A stretch of 64,000 nt of DNA, from positions 1 to 64,000 of the forward strand of contig CAYWKL010000002.1 of assembly GCA_964459095.1 (NCBI GenBank), read 5' to 3'. The notes under the pieces are model-generated. The model saw only the letters and a list, made by a program, of their open reading frames with translations. It ran no database searches and was not told where the DNA came from. Origin of the DNA: CAYWKL01 sp964459095 (GTDB taxonomy: Bacteria > Patescibacteriota > Microgenomatia > Daviesbacterales > UBA10151). This document shows, one piece after another, positions 7,612 to 16,644 of this stretch. Position 1 is the first letter of the stretch. The number at the start of each line of letters is the position of its first letter. A program made the position numbers and the translations under genes.

Positions 7612-10600
7612 TGAAAGAATATCTGAGTTTGCAGACTTCTTTGCAAAGAACTACATGGCGGAGCTGACACAAGCTAAAGGCTGCATCATAATATCATTCA
7701 CAAGCCTGTCAGAATGGAATGTTGACTTGGCCAGTGAGCTTCTTGGTTCTCCCGAAGATTATTTGAAGATGGCAAACAAGGCTATTCAAACGCTTATTGA
7801 TGAAAGAGAGATAACAGTGAGATTCACAGGGCTTCCAAATACACAGAATAGGAATGTTTGGGAAACAAGAAAAGAGGATGTTGGCAAGTTTATTGCATTG
7901 ACGGGCATAATCAACAAGTCATCCAGTATAATTCACTTATGTGAAACTGCAAAATTTGAGTGCTCGAATTGTGGAACGGTGATGTCTATTGTTCAGAATG
8001 ACGGCAAGTTCACAGAGCCTTCCAAATGCAACTGCGGAAGAAAAGGAAAGATGAATTTGATTGACAAGGAATTCACGGACATAATCAAATTGGGAGTTAT
8101 AGACGACCTCATGGCAAGGGAGAATGTGGACAGAAGTATCGCAAGAGAAAAGCTTGCAATATTATCGCAGGACCTGACTTCGCTCGAAGTTGACCAGAAG
8201 ATAAAGCCAGGTAAAAAGGTAGTTCTAAACGGCTACTTCAAATATCAGCAGAAATCCGGCAGTGCAGAGTTTGATTCCATCTTCCACGTTAATTCAATGG
8301 AATTTGTGCAGGTTGGGTGGGACACTGTCAAGGTGAACACAATAGAAGAATCACAAATTAAAATGTTGGCAAAACAGGATGATATAATAAACAGGCTGGC
8401 AGAATCAATTGCTGATGTTGAAGGATTTGCAGAGGCAAAAAAAGCATGCTTATTGATGCTAGCTGGCGCCCCCCATAAATATGATGAAAATGGGCACCTT
8501 GTATCAAGAGGGACCACCCATATCCTGTTAATCGGCAATCCCGGAGGCGGGAAAACTTTCTTAGCCAAAAGAGCAGGTTCCATCTCTCCAGTCTATTCTT
8601 TTGCGTCTGCTGCGACAGCTTCCGGAAAAGGGCTTGTGGCTGCAGTCAGCCAGGATAAGGATATAGGCGCATGGGTTATATATCCAGGAGTTGTGGCAAT
8701 GGCTAATAAGGGTGTGTGTATCTCAGGCAATCAAAAAATTATGACTAGCAGGGGACTTTTATCAATTAAAGATGTTAAGCAGGATGATAAGATATTATCT
8801 TTTGGTTTTGACGGTGTGAAGGAGAAGCATGTATCCGGACTTATTTTTAACGGGGTTAAGGAGGTTGTACAACTAACACTTTATTCAGGAGACACAATCA
8901 CATGCACGCCGGACCATAGAATAATGACCAGTGGCGGATGGAAGCCTGCTGGAGACTTAACCACAAAGGATTATATCAAAAATTACTTTACTTCAATTAC
9001 CAACTTTGAGAACAGAGAGGATATTGAAGATGGATGGCTTTTTGGATTTGCATTGTCAGATGTGTGGTACAACACCTCCTTAAAGAAGGGTTCCAAAAAT
9101 TGTGTGCGAAATGTCATGTCTTACAGTTCTTCCATAATAAACAAAGAAAGGTCGGAATATGTGCATAAACTGCTGATTGGAAGGGGAATCAGGAGTATAC
9201 ATGTTAAAAATATTCCTTCCAATAAGCATCTTGTAGCTGGAAAACAGCAGAAGTTTAAGGAAGGGGTTACTTATAGATTTTCAGATAAGAAGCTGCATAA
9301 TGAAATAAAAGATATGATGGAGAGCAATCTCCTCGTAAAATCTACTGATGATTTTTATGCTGGATTTTTAGCGGGTATTCTGAGTACAGATGCTTGCATT
9401 AGCCACAAGAAAGGAAAGTATGGGATTAAGCATGAAATAGCAGTGACTCTGACAAGATACAACAAGTCCAGCCAAACAAAAGAATGGAACAGAAACATTC
9501 AGATATTAGTGAACTCATTATTTCATCGCTTTGGAATTTTAAGTTGTATCAGGGGGGATAAAATTATAATATCATCACTTACAAGCTACAATCTTTGTGT
9601 ATCACTGCTCAAAGAGTTTATGGTTGGCAAGAATAAGGAAAAGTTATACCACGTTTTACCAAAAAAGAGGATAAGCAGCTATGATGACTGGATGGATGAT
9701 GAATATGTAAAATGGTTTTGTTCAATCAAATTTAAAACAAGCAAAACTGTCAAATACGGATTACATTCTTCTATATGGTACTCACGTAAAAAAAAGAGGG
9801 TAAGCTCGCAATTGATGAATATACTGTTCAAATTTTGGGAGGAGATAACAGACGAGGAGTTCTGGCCGCCTGCTAAGGATTATTTGTTAAACAAAATAAT
9901 TTCTGTGGAGAGGGCGGGAAGCCAGGAGGTGTATGACATCACTATTCCTGAAAATCATAATTTTATGTTGACTGGGGGGTTAGCCCATAATTGTGTCATT
10001 GATGAAGTGGATAAAACACATAAAGATGATTATGGGGACCATAACAACGCAATGAATGATATGGAATGTTTGATAGCCAAGGGCAATGTGAAAGGGAAGC
10101 TGGAGACAGAAACAAGCTATTTGGCGACAGCAAACCCGGAAAACAGGATATTTTCCTCGTATGATACATATGCAAACCAGATAGATATGCCCAAGGATTT
10201 TCAGGATAGGTTTGACCTGATATTGCCGATGGTGTCCCCAACTGACAAAAAAGCCCAGGAAAAGATAATGGATATAATGCTTGGAAGACACACTGATGAT
10301 AAAAGCAAAAAAAGCTGGAATCCGGAGTTTACCCATAATTTTATTCAGAAGTATGTGGCATATTGCAGAAGGAGTAATCCCAACCCAATATTATCTCCAG
10401 AATTGTTTGCATACATAAAGAAGAAACTCATTGAGCTGATGAAACCAAGAAGCGAGGAGCAGTCAATGATATCTTTCAGGCATCTTGAAAGCATACTAAG
10501 GTTTGAATATGGAGCAGCAAGGTTAAGGCTTAGGGATATAACTGAAGAAGATGTGGACCTTGCGTTTAACCTCAAGAAGAAATCATTTATAGAGCTTGGG

Positions 10601-10858
10601 ATAATATCAGAGGCAGGGGGATTCAGCTGGGCAAAGCTTGAGGAGGTAGAGGAAAAAGTTATATCTGAGAAAGAAATAATTCATAACATACTGAGGGAAC
10701 TGATGCCAGATGGCAGCACCATGGCTGAATGGCACGAGATAATTAAGAGATGCACTGAGAAAGGGATAGAAGAGGATAAAGCTGAAGAGCACATCCAGAA
10801 GCTGATTACAAAGGGAGATTATTTTGAACCGAAGCGGGGATTCCTGAGGAGGATATGA
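7604..10858 (+). CDS. mcm: MCM replicative helicase interrupted by an intein
   Basis: 1084 aa precursor, about 659 aa after splicing, the normal archaeal MCM size. N-terminal OB/zinc domain with CSNCG...CNCG (about residues 119-146), AAA+ Walker A GNPGGGKT (about 310), then the intein (372-796), Walker B CVIDEVDK at 797, sensor-1 ATANPE, arginine finger DRFDL (about 868), and a C-terminal winged helix. ATG 7604 has a GAGGAG ribosome-binding site 8 nt upstream and overlaps the previous gene. It unwinds DNA at the replication fork. No polymerase or primase is seen, so host enzymes are probably recruited. Confidence 0.95.
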   Translation: MISERISEFADFFAKNYMAELTQAKGCIIISFTSLSEWNVDLASELLGSPEDYLKMANKAIQTLIDEREITVRFTGLPNTQNRNVWETRKEDVGKFIALTGIINKSSSIIHLCETAKFECSNCGTVMSIVQNDGKFTEPSKCNCGRKGKMNLIDKEFTDIIKLGVIDDLMARENVDRSIAREKLAILSQDLTSLEVDQKIKPGKKVVLNGYFKYQQKSGSAEFDSIFHVNSMEFVQVGWDTVKVNTIEESQIKMLAKQDDIINRLAESIADVEGFAEAKKACLLMLAGAPHKYDENGHLVSRGTTHILLIGNPGGGKTFLAKRAGSISPVYSFASAATASGKGLVAAVSQDKDIGAWVIYPGVVAMANKGVCISGNQKIMTSRGLLSIKDVKQDDKILSFGFDGVKEKHVSGLIFNGVKEVVQLTLYSGDTITCTPDHRIMTSGGWKPAGDLTTKDYIKNYFTSITNFENREDIEDGWLFGFALSDVWYNTSLKKGSKNCVRNVMSYSSSIINKERSEYVHKLLIGRGIRSIHVKNIPSNKHLVAGKQQKFKEGVTYRFSDKKLHNEIKDMMESNLLVKSTDDFYAGFLAGILSTDACISHKKGKYGIKHEIAVTLTRYNKSSQTKEWNRNIQILVNSLFHRFGILSCIRGDKIIISSLTSYNLCVSLLKEFMVGKNKEKLYHVLPKKRISSYDDWMDDEYVKWFCSIKFKTSKTVKYGLHSSIWYSRKKKRVSSQLMNILFKFWEEITDEEFWPPAKDYLLNKIISVERAGSQEVYDITIPENHNFMLTGGLAHNCVIDEVDKTHKDDYGDHNNAMNDMECLIAKGNVKGKLETETSYLATANPENRIFSSYDTYANQIDMPKDFQDRFDLILPMVSPTDKKAQEKIMDIMLGRHTDDKSKKSWNPEFTHNFIQKYVAYCRRSNPNPILSPELFAYIKKKLIELMKPRSEEQSMISFRHLESILRFEYGAARLRLRDITEEDVDLAFNLKKKSFIELGIISEAGGFSWAKLEEVEEKVISEKEIIHNILRELMPDGSTMAEWHEIIKRCTEKGIEEDKAEEHIQKLITKGDYFEPKRGFLRRI
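8717..9991 (+). mobile_element. Intein in the MCM Walker B region
   Basis: 425 aa. It begins with Cys1 (CISGNQKIMTSRGLLSIKDV, block A), has block B TCTPDHRIMT, two LAGLIDADG-like motifs (WLFGFALSDV and AGFLAGILSTDA) and ends ENHNFMLTGGLAHN with Asn last. The next extein residue is Cys. All splicing residues are present, and the homing-endonuclease domain looks intact apart from a weak first motif. Insertion is between GV and CVIDE, at the catalytic Walker B strand. Confidence 0.93.
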
Positions 10859-11547
10859 AGATGGATAAAAATAAAACACTAGTTATATTAAAAGGGTTAC
10901 TATTATTTTTAGTGTTAAGCTTAATAATTCTAACTATCTTGTTTATTTATTTTAATAGCGAGTACCTTATCCAGAAATTTACACCCTATATTGATGAACC
11001 TCAACAATGCTTTTCAGTCTCCCAGGACTGCAGTGAATTTGCAGATAACCTGTCCTCAAAAGAGATTGACAGTTTGAAACTAGAGTATAACCAGCTAGTA
11101 ACAAGATTTAATGATTTAATAAATGTTACCAATAGAGTATATGAAGAAAAAATATTTTGGAAAGAACAAGCGTTCAAGAAAGGAGATGGGAGAATGCTAT
11201 GCTGGAATGAAAATACAGATGTTCCTGATAAAATATTGGATAAAAAGGAAGTGTGCAGGGAAGGATGCTACTATAAGATGCTATGCACAAACAGCATGAA
11301 GCCTTTGTTTGACTGCACGGATACACTGACGGTGTACACCAACCTAGAAGAGGATGAAATAGAGATGTGTGATGTGATAGGGTTTAGTACTCTGGAATAT
11401 CCCGAATATGACTGGGTTGTTCATAGGGTGGTTAACATAACTGACGAGGGGTATGCAACAAAAGGGGATGCTAACGCGTATCCTGACAGTTATATTGTTA
11501 AGTTTGAGGATGTAATATTTAAACTAATTGAGGTTAAGTACGGATGA
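10855..11547 (+). CDS. Sec11-type signal peptidase with an extended N-terminal region
   Basis: 230 aa. One N-terminal membrane helix (about 13-32), a coiled and Cys-containing insertion (about 35-145), then the peptidase core: catalytic Ser in CTNSMKP, the strand GDVIGF-like CDVIGF, His in VVHRVV and Asp in ATKGDAN. Archaeal signal peptidases use Ser/His/Asp in these positions. It cleaves signal peptides of exported proteins. The start overlaps the MCM stop (ATGA). The long insertion is unlike host housekeeping enzymes, so it may serve the many secreted proteins of this element. Confidence 0.82.
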   Translation: MKMDKNKTLVILKGLLLFLVLSLIILTILFIYFNSEYLIQKFTPYIDEPQQCFSVSQDCSEFADNLSSKEIDSLKLEYNQLVTRFNDLINVTNRVYEEKIFWKEQAFKKGDGRMLCWNENTDVPDKILDKKEVCREGCYYKMLCTNSMKPLFDCTDTLTVYTNLEEDEIEMCDVIGFSTLEYPEYDWVVHRVVNITDEGYATKGDANAYPDSYIVKFEDVIFKLIEVKYG

Positions 11548-12479
11548 AAAAAGGAAAGAAATTTGAACATAAACAGGAATGTGATAGTTGCAAGACTAAA
11601 TCTTGTTACAGACATTGTAATGAATATTCTGAATGTAGAGGAAAACATAAGAAAAAAGAGAATTGGTTTATGGAAATTAAAAAGTGTAACTTTTGTGATA
11701 ATATTATTTATAAATCCGACAAACCAAAACAATTTCATTTAATTAAAACTTGTTTTAATAAGGAATGCAAATTAAAACTTCATAGAATAAGTGCTAATAA
11801 ATATTCACTAAAATTAAGAATATTAATACCAAGAAAAAATTGTGCATATTGTCAAAAAGAATACCAGCCTTATAAGGTAACAGGGAAAGTATGTTCTGAT
11901 AATTGTGCAAAAAAATTATATGATTTAAATAACAAAGATAGCAAAAAATCAAGAAATAGGGAGTATTGGCAAAGGAAAAAAGTGGAAGACCCAGATTATT
12001 TAAAACGATTATGGAAAAACAAATATCAAAAACGAAAATCTTATTATCTCATTTATAATAAAAAAGTTTATGAAAAATTTAAAGATAAATACAGGCAAAT
12101 TGAAAATAAAAGAAGGGAAAAATTAGGATTACCTTTAGTAAGTCATAATTATAAACGGGAGGTTGAATTAATTAAACGGATTTCTCAGTTATTTCCACAG
12201 GAAAAAATGAAAATACATGATAGGAGGACATTTAAAGGAGTAGAGTTAGACATACATATTCCTAACAAAAAACTCGTGGTTGAACATCAAGGTGTGCAAC
12301 ATTTTAAAGAAGTTCCATATTTTAAAAGTAATTCTTTAAAAAATAATCAAGCTAAGGATGAATTAAGGAGAAAATTATGTATTCAAAATAATATTAAACT
12401 AATCGAAATAAATTATAATGATATTATATCTACAAATTTTATTATTAATAAACTAAAAGAGGTTGGAATTGATGCGTAA
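11544..12479 (+). CDS. Zinc-finger PD-(D/E)XK endonuclease-like protein
   Basis: 311 aa. The N-terminal half has several CxxC pairs (CDSC, CNFC, CAYC) in a Lys/Asn-rich, intron-endonuclease-like context. The C-terminal 110 residues carry a nuclease pattern, GVELDIHIPNKKLVVEHQG, followed by an RRKLCIQNNIKLIEINY strand, as in Vsr/DUF559-like folds. Much more AT- and Lys-rich than the neighbouring MCM and peptidase genes, consistent with recent insertion. Starts with an ATGA overlap. Likely a homing or repair-type endonuclease. Confidence 0.7.
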   Translation: MKKGKKFEHKQECDSCKTKSCYRHCNEYSECRGKHKKKENWFMEIKKCNFCDNIIYKSDKPKQFHLIKTCFNKECKLKLHRISANKYSLKLRILIPRKNCAYCQKEYQPYKVTGKVCSDNCAKKLYDLNNKDSKKSRNREYWQRKKVEDPDYLKRLWKNKYQKRKSYYLIYNKKVYEKFKDKYRQIENKRREKLGLPLVSHNYKREVELIKRISQLFPQEKMKIHDRRTFKGVELDIHIPNKKLVVEHQGVQHFKEVPYFKSNSLKNNQAKDELRRKLCIQNNIKLIEINYNDIISTNFIINKLKEVGIDA

Positions 12480-13554
12480 ACTATTTTTATTATTAATTTT
12501 AATTTTATTTGTGGTGGCAAGTTGTCAAATCAGGGAACTTTCTAAAACCCAAGCAGAACTTGATATTGACGATTGTAACACCAATCCAAGAGAAGATGAT
12601 TTGTGTAAGTGTGAAGAATATAACTACATTGATAAAGAAGCAGGAGGATATGCAGACGAGGCTTGTAATTATTTTTATAAATGGGGTCATGCTGATTGCG
12701 CAGCCGAAGCAAAACAATATGTAGACTCAATGAACTGGTCTACAAACGAAAGCAAATACATTTCGCAGATTAAATATGAGATGTATTGTGAGCAGCGTAA
12801 AATAAGAACATCAGGGGATTTCCAAAGATTCTGCCAAATAACTTGTGGTAAATCCCGCCCAAAGACAGATTATGAAAAACACCCAGAGGATTATGTTGCT
12901 GAAATAAAATTGATTTCAAATTGTTCTTCAAAGGTTTCTGATTCTGAAATTAATATTAGTTTGAGCCAGATGGAGATTTGGGCGACTCAATGCCTTAATC
13001 AAAAGGTAAATTGTAACATTTCATGTTCTTTAGGAAACCAAACAACCTATCGCCTCAAGAACGAATGCGAGAAAGGAAATGATAGGTATATACTTTCAAA
13101 TATTTCTATTGATTGTAGTTTAACTGCCAATGCAGACTGGGTAACAGCGTCATGTTATGAATCAACAGAGTCTGTATGTAGACTAAAAAATCAATGTGAG
13201 CTTAATAATCCTGATTGGGTGGAAGAAACAAATCCAAATTATCAGGAAGAATTTGGATGGATTAACAACTCGATATGGTGGTTTTGTGATTGGGTACCTA
13301 CAAATTATCCCAATGAAACTGGTGATGAGTATATTCCATCTTACGCAGACAAATGTGATTACTATAAAAAAGAATTATTAAAATTAAATCAAACAATATG
13401 CCGAGAGAAAACTGAAGTTGAGAAATTAATGGATAAAGACTGTAAAAATTTATTTGATGAAATAATTAAATGGAATTGTAAATCTGAGGGATTGATAAGT
13501 AAAGAGTGCGCAGAAAGAAAACAAGCTTGGAGGCTTAAAGGGTGTAAGATATAA
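12472..13554 (+). CDS. Large cysteine-rich lipoprotein
   Basis: 360 aa. ATG 12472 is chosen because an AAGAGG site lies 9 nt upstream. MRKLFLLLILILFVVASCQ is a lipoprotein signal with lipobox VASC. The mature part has about 25 cysteines with repeated CELNN, CEKGN and CSLTAN segments and many Asn-x-Ser/Thr sites, so it is an extracellular disulfide-rich glycoprotein candidate. It overlaps the preceding nuclease gene by 8 nt. Function unknown; surface exposure is inferred. Confidence 0.65.
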   Translation: MRKLFLLLILILFVVASCQIRELSKTQAELDIDDCNTNPREDDLCKCEEYNYIDKEAGGYADEACNYFYKWGHADCAAEAKQYVDSMNWSTNESKYISQIKYEMYCEQRKIRTSGDFQRFCQITCGKSRPKTDYEKHPEDYVAEIKLISNCSSKVSDSEINISLSQMEIWATQCLNQKVNCNISCSLGNQTTYRLKNECEKGNDRYILSNISIDCSLTANADWVTASCYESTESVCRLKNQCELNNPDWVEETNPNYQEEFGWINNSIWWFCDWVPTNYPNETGDEYIPSYADKCDYYKKELLKLNQTICREKTEVEKLMDKDCKNLFDEIIKWNCKSEGLISKECAERKQAWRLKGCKI

Positions 13555-13790
13555 TGCTTAAGAGATACAGGTTGTGGAACACATTTGAAAGAAGATGGTT
13601 TTGGAGCTGCTTGATTATTACAGCATTAGGCGCATATTCATTATTTATCTTCAAAAATATTTTAGCAATAATAATCTTTGAAGTATCTCTGATATATTAT
13701 GGAAATGTCATATTCAGAAGCTTATCACGGCAGGAAAGGGAGTGGAAAGGAGTTACAACCTACCCAGTTACAGATGTGGAGGTAAAATGA
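13554..13790 (+). CDS. Small membrane protein with two helices
   Basis: 78 aa. A basic N terminus (MLKRYRLWNTFERR) is followed by two hydrophobic helices (about 16-33 and 36-50) and a charged tail. TAATG overlap with the lipoprotein gene. No family recognised. Confidence 0.6.
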   Translation: MLKRYRLWNTFERRWFWSCLIITALGAYSLFIFKNILAIIIFEVSLIYYGNVIFRSLSRQEREWKGVTTYPVTDVEVK

Positions 13791-14174
13791 ATGTCATCGG
13801 GAAAGTATGTGGTATACTTGTTTATTTTGTTGGTTGTACTTGCAGAAAAGCCCTCACCGCCTGTATGCACTGAAATTAAAATGAACAATATAACTGAAAT
13901 TAGATATGTTAATTCAACCAGGAATGTTGTAGGTCATACAAACTGCAGCATCCAGATACCTGAAAAAACCGGGTTGGATATAAAATGCGAGAATGGGACT
14001 CAAATATTCTGCCAGCCTATGGAATTCAACTTTGAAAGGTTAAATTCATTTGGAGTTTATGGAGGGCAGTACTGCTACAATGGGAGTGTAGAGGATTGCG
14101 CAAGGATAGGTGGGTGTGAAAATATATTAAGTGGCAGGGAAGGCAACATATATTACTACAAGGTGTTTTGTTAA
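13791..14174 (+). CDS. Secreted cysteine-rich protein
   Basis: 127 aa. N-terminal hydrophobic segment (YVVYLFILLVVLA) serves as signal or anchor. The mature region has eight cysteines and several N-glycosylation motifs, similar in style to the lipoprotein two genes upstream. The start directly abuts the previous stop. Function unknown. Confidence 0.6.
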   Translation: MSSGKYVVYLFILLVVLAEKPSPPVCTEIKMNNITEIRYVNSTRNVVGHTNCSIQIPEKTGLDIKCENGTQIFCQPMEFNFERLNSFGVYGGQYCYNGSVEDCARIGGCENILSGREGNIYYYKVFC

Positions 14175-14191
14175 AATGGAGGTGAACTAAA

Positions 14192-14374
14192 ATGTCAGCA
14201 TTAACGCCGGAAACTACGGTAACTATATTGATTGTAGGATATATAATAACCTTTGCCTATAGCGTCTATATGGCAATATTGAACTGGAAGCAGGCAAAGG
14301 TCAAGGATATACTACTTGAGACAAACAGTATATTGAGGAGGATAGAAAAGAAGATAAAGGAAAAGCATGGCTGA
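14192..14374 (+). CDS. Single-helix membrane peptide with coiled-coil tail
   Basis: 60 aa preceded by a GGAGGTG ribosome-binding site. One membrane helix (about 9-29), then a charged helical tail (LLETNSILRRIEKKIKEKHG). It overlaps the following DUF5131 gene by 8 nt. Resembles small virion or holin-sized peptides only in layout. Confidence 0.6.
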   Translation: MSALTPETTVTILIVGYIITFAYSVYMAILNWKQAKVKDILLETNSILRRIEKKIKEKHG

Positions 14375-15080
14375 AAAAAGCAAAATAGAATGGACGAATG
14401 CTTCATGGAATTGTGTTACAGGCTGCACTAAAGTTAGCGCTGGCTGTACTAATTGCTATGCAGAAACACTTGCATTAAGATTGCAGAAAATGGGGAGCAA
14501 GAGATACAGGAATGCATTTACATTAACATTGCACGAGGATGCTTTAAACCTGCCATTAAAGTGGAAGGAACCCAAGAAGATATTTGTAAACAGCATGTCT
14601 GACCTGTTTCATAAGGATGTGCCCGATGACTTTATTGACAAAGTTTGGGAAGTTATGGAAAAGGCAAACTGGCATATTTATCAGATACTGACAAAGCGAC
14701 CGGAACGGATGGCGCAGTATAGCTGGACCAAAGAGCAATTATCTAATGTGTGGCTTGGAACTTCTGTTGAAGATTTAAGAGTCAAGGATAGGATTAAATT
14801 ATTGCAAACTTCAAATGCCAAAATTAGGTTCATAAGTTTTGAGCCTTTGATTGGGGATGTTGGAGAACTTAATTTATCCAACATACACTGGGTTATTGTC
14901 GGCGGAGAATCTGGAAAAAATCACAGACCAATTGAAAGAGAATGGGTTACAAATATTTTAGCCCAATGCAAAAAACAGAATGTTGCCTTTTTCTTCAAGC
15001 AATGGGGTGGATTAAAGTCGAAATCAGGTGGAAGACAGCTTAATGGCAGGACTTATGATGAGTATCCTAATGCAGTATAA
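14367..15080 (+). CDS. DUF5131 / phage Gp37-Gp68 family protein (radical-SAM-like)
   Basis: 237 aa, the usual family length. Diagnostic features: KIEWTNASWNCVTGCTKVS near the N terminus, then CTNCYAE, SMSDLFHKDVPDDFID, ILTKRPERM, WLGTSVED, RFISFEPLIGD and VIVGGESGKNHRP. The cysteine set (CxxxC...CxxC) suggests an iron-sulfur centre as in radical SAM enzymes. The family is common on phages and mobile elements; the substrate is not known. It stands next to SWIM and zinc-ribbon genes with which it may act. Confidence 0.9.
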   Translation: MAEKSKIEWTNASWNCVTGCTKVSAGCTNCYAETLALRLQKMGSKRYRNAFTLTLHEDALNLPLKWKEPKKIFVNSMSDLFHKDVPDDFIDKVWEVMEKANWHIYQILTKRPERMAQYSWTKEQLSNVWLGTSVEDLRVKDRIKLLQTSNAKIRFISFEPLIGDVGELNLSNIHWVIVGGESGKNHRPIEREWVTNILAQCKKQNVAFFFKQWGGLKSKSGGRQLNGRTYDEYPNAV

Positions 15081-15082
15081 GA

Positions 15083-15361
15083 ATGGTTAAATCATACATC
15101 TATAGGATATTGGGAAAAGGCAAGTTCAAAGTAACCAGAATAGATGAGTCCATGGAGAGAGGAGCAAAAGGAAGATTAAAAGAATATTTGGTTGATTTAA
15201 GCGGCGGTGATATGTGTTGTGATTGTGAAGGATTTTATTACAGCAAGAAGCCATGCAAACATCTCAAATCCGTTTTATCTCAGTTAGCAGAAAATAAAGG
15301 CGGAATACTTGATTATGAAAGAAAAGGAGATTATGAAAGGTTGATTAACAATTTAAAATGA
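15083..15361 (+). CDS. SWIM zinc-finger protein
   Basis: 92 aa. The motif CCDCEGFYYSKKPCKHL is a SWIM zinc finger (CxC...CxH), a DNA/protein-binding module common in mobile elements. Flanking parts are basic. It starts 2 nt after the DUF5131 gene, so it is co-expressed with it. Confidence 0.8.
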   Translation: MVKSYIYRILGKGKFKVTRIDESMERGAKGRLKEYLVDLSGGDMCCDCEGFYYSKKPCKHLKSVLSQLAENKGGILDYERKGDYERLINNLK

Positions 15362-15378
15362 TTAGGGAGGTAATAACA

Positions 15379-15720
15379 ATGAAATCAAAAAGTTTAACTT
15401 ATTACCAACTAGAAAAAGAATTTGACAGAAAAGTTAAGGAATTGCAGGATAGATGCCCACATAAGAGGATTACTAAATGGATGGAGGGATGGTGGGCGCC
15501 CGGACATGGAACAGGAACTTCAACCAGATTGTGTAAAAGATGCAATGCCCAAGTGTACTCTAGTTACACCTGCAAGTTCTGTGACAAATGCAAGAAACAA
15601 AATCCTTGGTATGTTACCGCTTGTGGGGAATGTGAAAAGGGGAAGTTGATAACATACTTTGTTATTGAGAGGTTGGGAAATATTATTAAGAAAGAGAAAC
15701 TTAAAGAGGATTTAAAATGA
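15379..15720 (+). CDS. Multi-zinc-ribbon protein
   Basis: 113 aa. ATG 15379 is chosen over the in-frame ATG 15358 because GGGAGG lies 8 nt upstream. CPHKR, then CKRCNAQ, CKFCDKCKK and CGECEKG give three or four metal-binding knuckles. Probably a nucleic-acid- or protein-binding adaptor; family not recognised. Confidence 0.6.
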   Translation: MKSKSLTYYQLEKEFDRKVKELQDRCPHKRITKWMEGWWAPGHGTGTSTRLCKRCNAQVYSSYTCKFCDKCKKQNPWYVTACGECEKGKLITYFVIERLGNIIKKEKLKEDLK

Positions 15721-15869
15721 GCGACGATGAATTTGATAATGAGGACCCCATAGGGCTGTTCAGGGGCATTAAGCCTTACAATAAGTGTGAGGACTGCAAT
15801 AATAAAATAAAACCCGGCTATAAGAAATGTTACAGATGCCATCTAAAATCAGGAGGCCCGCCAAGATGA
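15717..15869 (+). CDS. Tiny zinc-ribbon protein
   Basis: 50 aa (starts MSDDEFDNED). Two knuckles, CEDC and CYRCH, with an acidic N terminus and basic C terminus. ATGA overlap with the previous gene. Confidence 0.6.
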   Translation: MSDDEFDNEDPIGLFRGIKPYNKCEDCNNKIKPGYKKCYRCHLKSGGPPR

Positions 15870-15973
15870 TAAACTGGGATTACTGTACATTTGTATCTGC
15901 TTCCATAGGGATAGGAGGGGTAGGGCTTGGGATAATTATAGGATGGATTTTGAAGTCAAACCGCAAGATATAA
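15866..15973 (+). CDS. Single-helix membrane micropeptide
   Basis: 35 aa (MINWDYCTFVSAS...). A Gly/Ile-rich membrane helix (IGIGGVGLGIIIGWIL) is followed by a basic tail. ATGA overlap with the previous gene supports translation. The promoter of the next gene lies inside its last codons. Confidence 0.5.
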   Translation: MINWDYCTFVSASIGIGGVGLGIIIGWILKSNRKI

Positions 15974-15979
15974 ATATAA
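15961..15979 (+). promoter_or_regulatory. Archaeal promoter for the gene at 16007
   Basis: CCGCAAGATATAAATATAAG contains a BRE-like GCAAG and a TATA box (15968-15977) about 30 nt before the ATG. It therefore starts a new transcript inside the gene array with a nearly leaderless mRNA. Confidence 0.65.
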
Positions 15980-16006
15980 GCGGGTAATATTGATAATATA
16001 GGTAAT

Positions 16007-16486
16007 ATGGTAAAACAACAATGCGGCAAGGATGGATGTAAAGAAAGTGCAGTTTATTGTGAAGAGCATTACTTTAAGCTGAGAAGAAAATTGTCTAATA
16101 GAAACTACACATTATTAGTATTGGCGTTAGGCTTGCTATCTGTTTTTCTTCTGGTGTGGTTTCCTCTCAAAGATGTTGACGAGAATAAATTTTGTCAGGA
16201 AAAGGTAAACAAATACTTTCCGGAATTTAAGTTTGAGAATGTATATTTAAGTTTAAATAGAGAATGTGTAGGGGAAGTTAGAGAGAATCAAATAAATGTC
16301 AAAAGAGATGGACTAACATTGGTTGAAGGCAAGGAAGAAGAACAGATAACTAAAACGTTTAAATTAGATGAAGCGGGCATAAGATATTTGGAAAGCGATG
16401 ATTTATACGGATTAATGTTCCTAGTGGGTATATTTACAACTTTCATGTTATTTGTTGTTATCAAAGAATGGATAATGGGATTATAA
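16007..16486 (+). CDS. Membrane protein with N-terminal zinc-ribbon-like motif
   Basis: 159 aa. The N terminus has C-x4-C...C-x2-H (CGKDGCKESAVYCEEH), then a membrane helix (about 35-53), a charged extracellular or periplasmic-side domain, and a C-terminal helix (about 135-153). Two-helix hairpin topology. Its own promoter lies directly upstream. No known family. Confidence 0.6.
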   Translation: MVKQQCGKDGCKESAVYCEEHYFKLRRKLSNRNYTLLVLALGLLSVFLLVWFPLKDVDENKFCQEKVNKYFPEFKFENVYLSLNRECVGEVRENQINVKRDGLTLVEGKEEEQITKTFKLDEAGIRYLESDDLYGLMFLVGIFTTFMLFVVIKEWIMGL

Positions 16487-16502
16487 TATTATATTAACTC
16501 AG

Positions 16503-16631
16503 ATGACTAAGAAGCTTATGGATGTGGATGATGCACTATGGAATAAATTCAAGAAGAAGTGTGTCAATAATGATATCACTATGAAGGAACAGTTAAATAT
16601 ATTGGTTAAGGGATATGTTGAGAAAGGGTAA
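16503..16631 (+). CDS. Ribbon-helix-helix-like DNA-binding peptide
   Basis: 42 aa, MTKKLMDVDDALWNKFKKKC... followed by ITMKEQLNILVKGYVEK. The order beta strand, helix, turn, helix is that of CopG/Arc-type regulators. Probably binds a palindromic operator as a dimer. Stands alone between two envelope-protein genes. Confidence 0.6.
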   Translation: MTKKLMDVDDALWNKFKKKCVNNDITMKEQLNILVKGYVEKG

Positions 16632-16644
16632 ATGGAGGTAAAAA

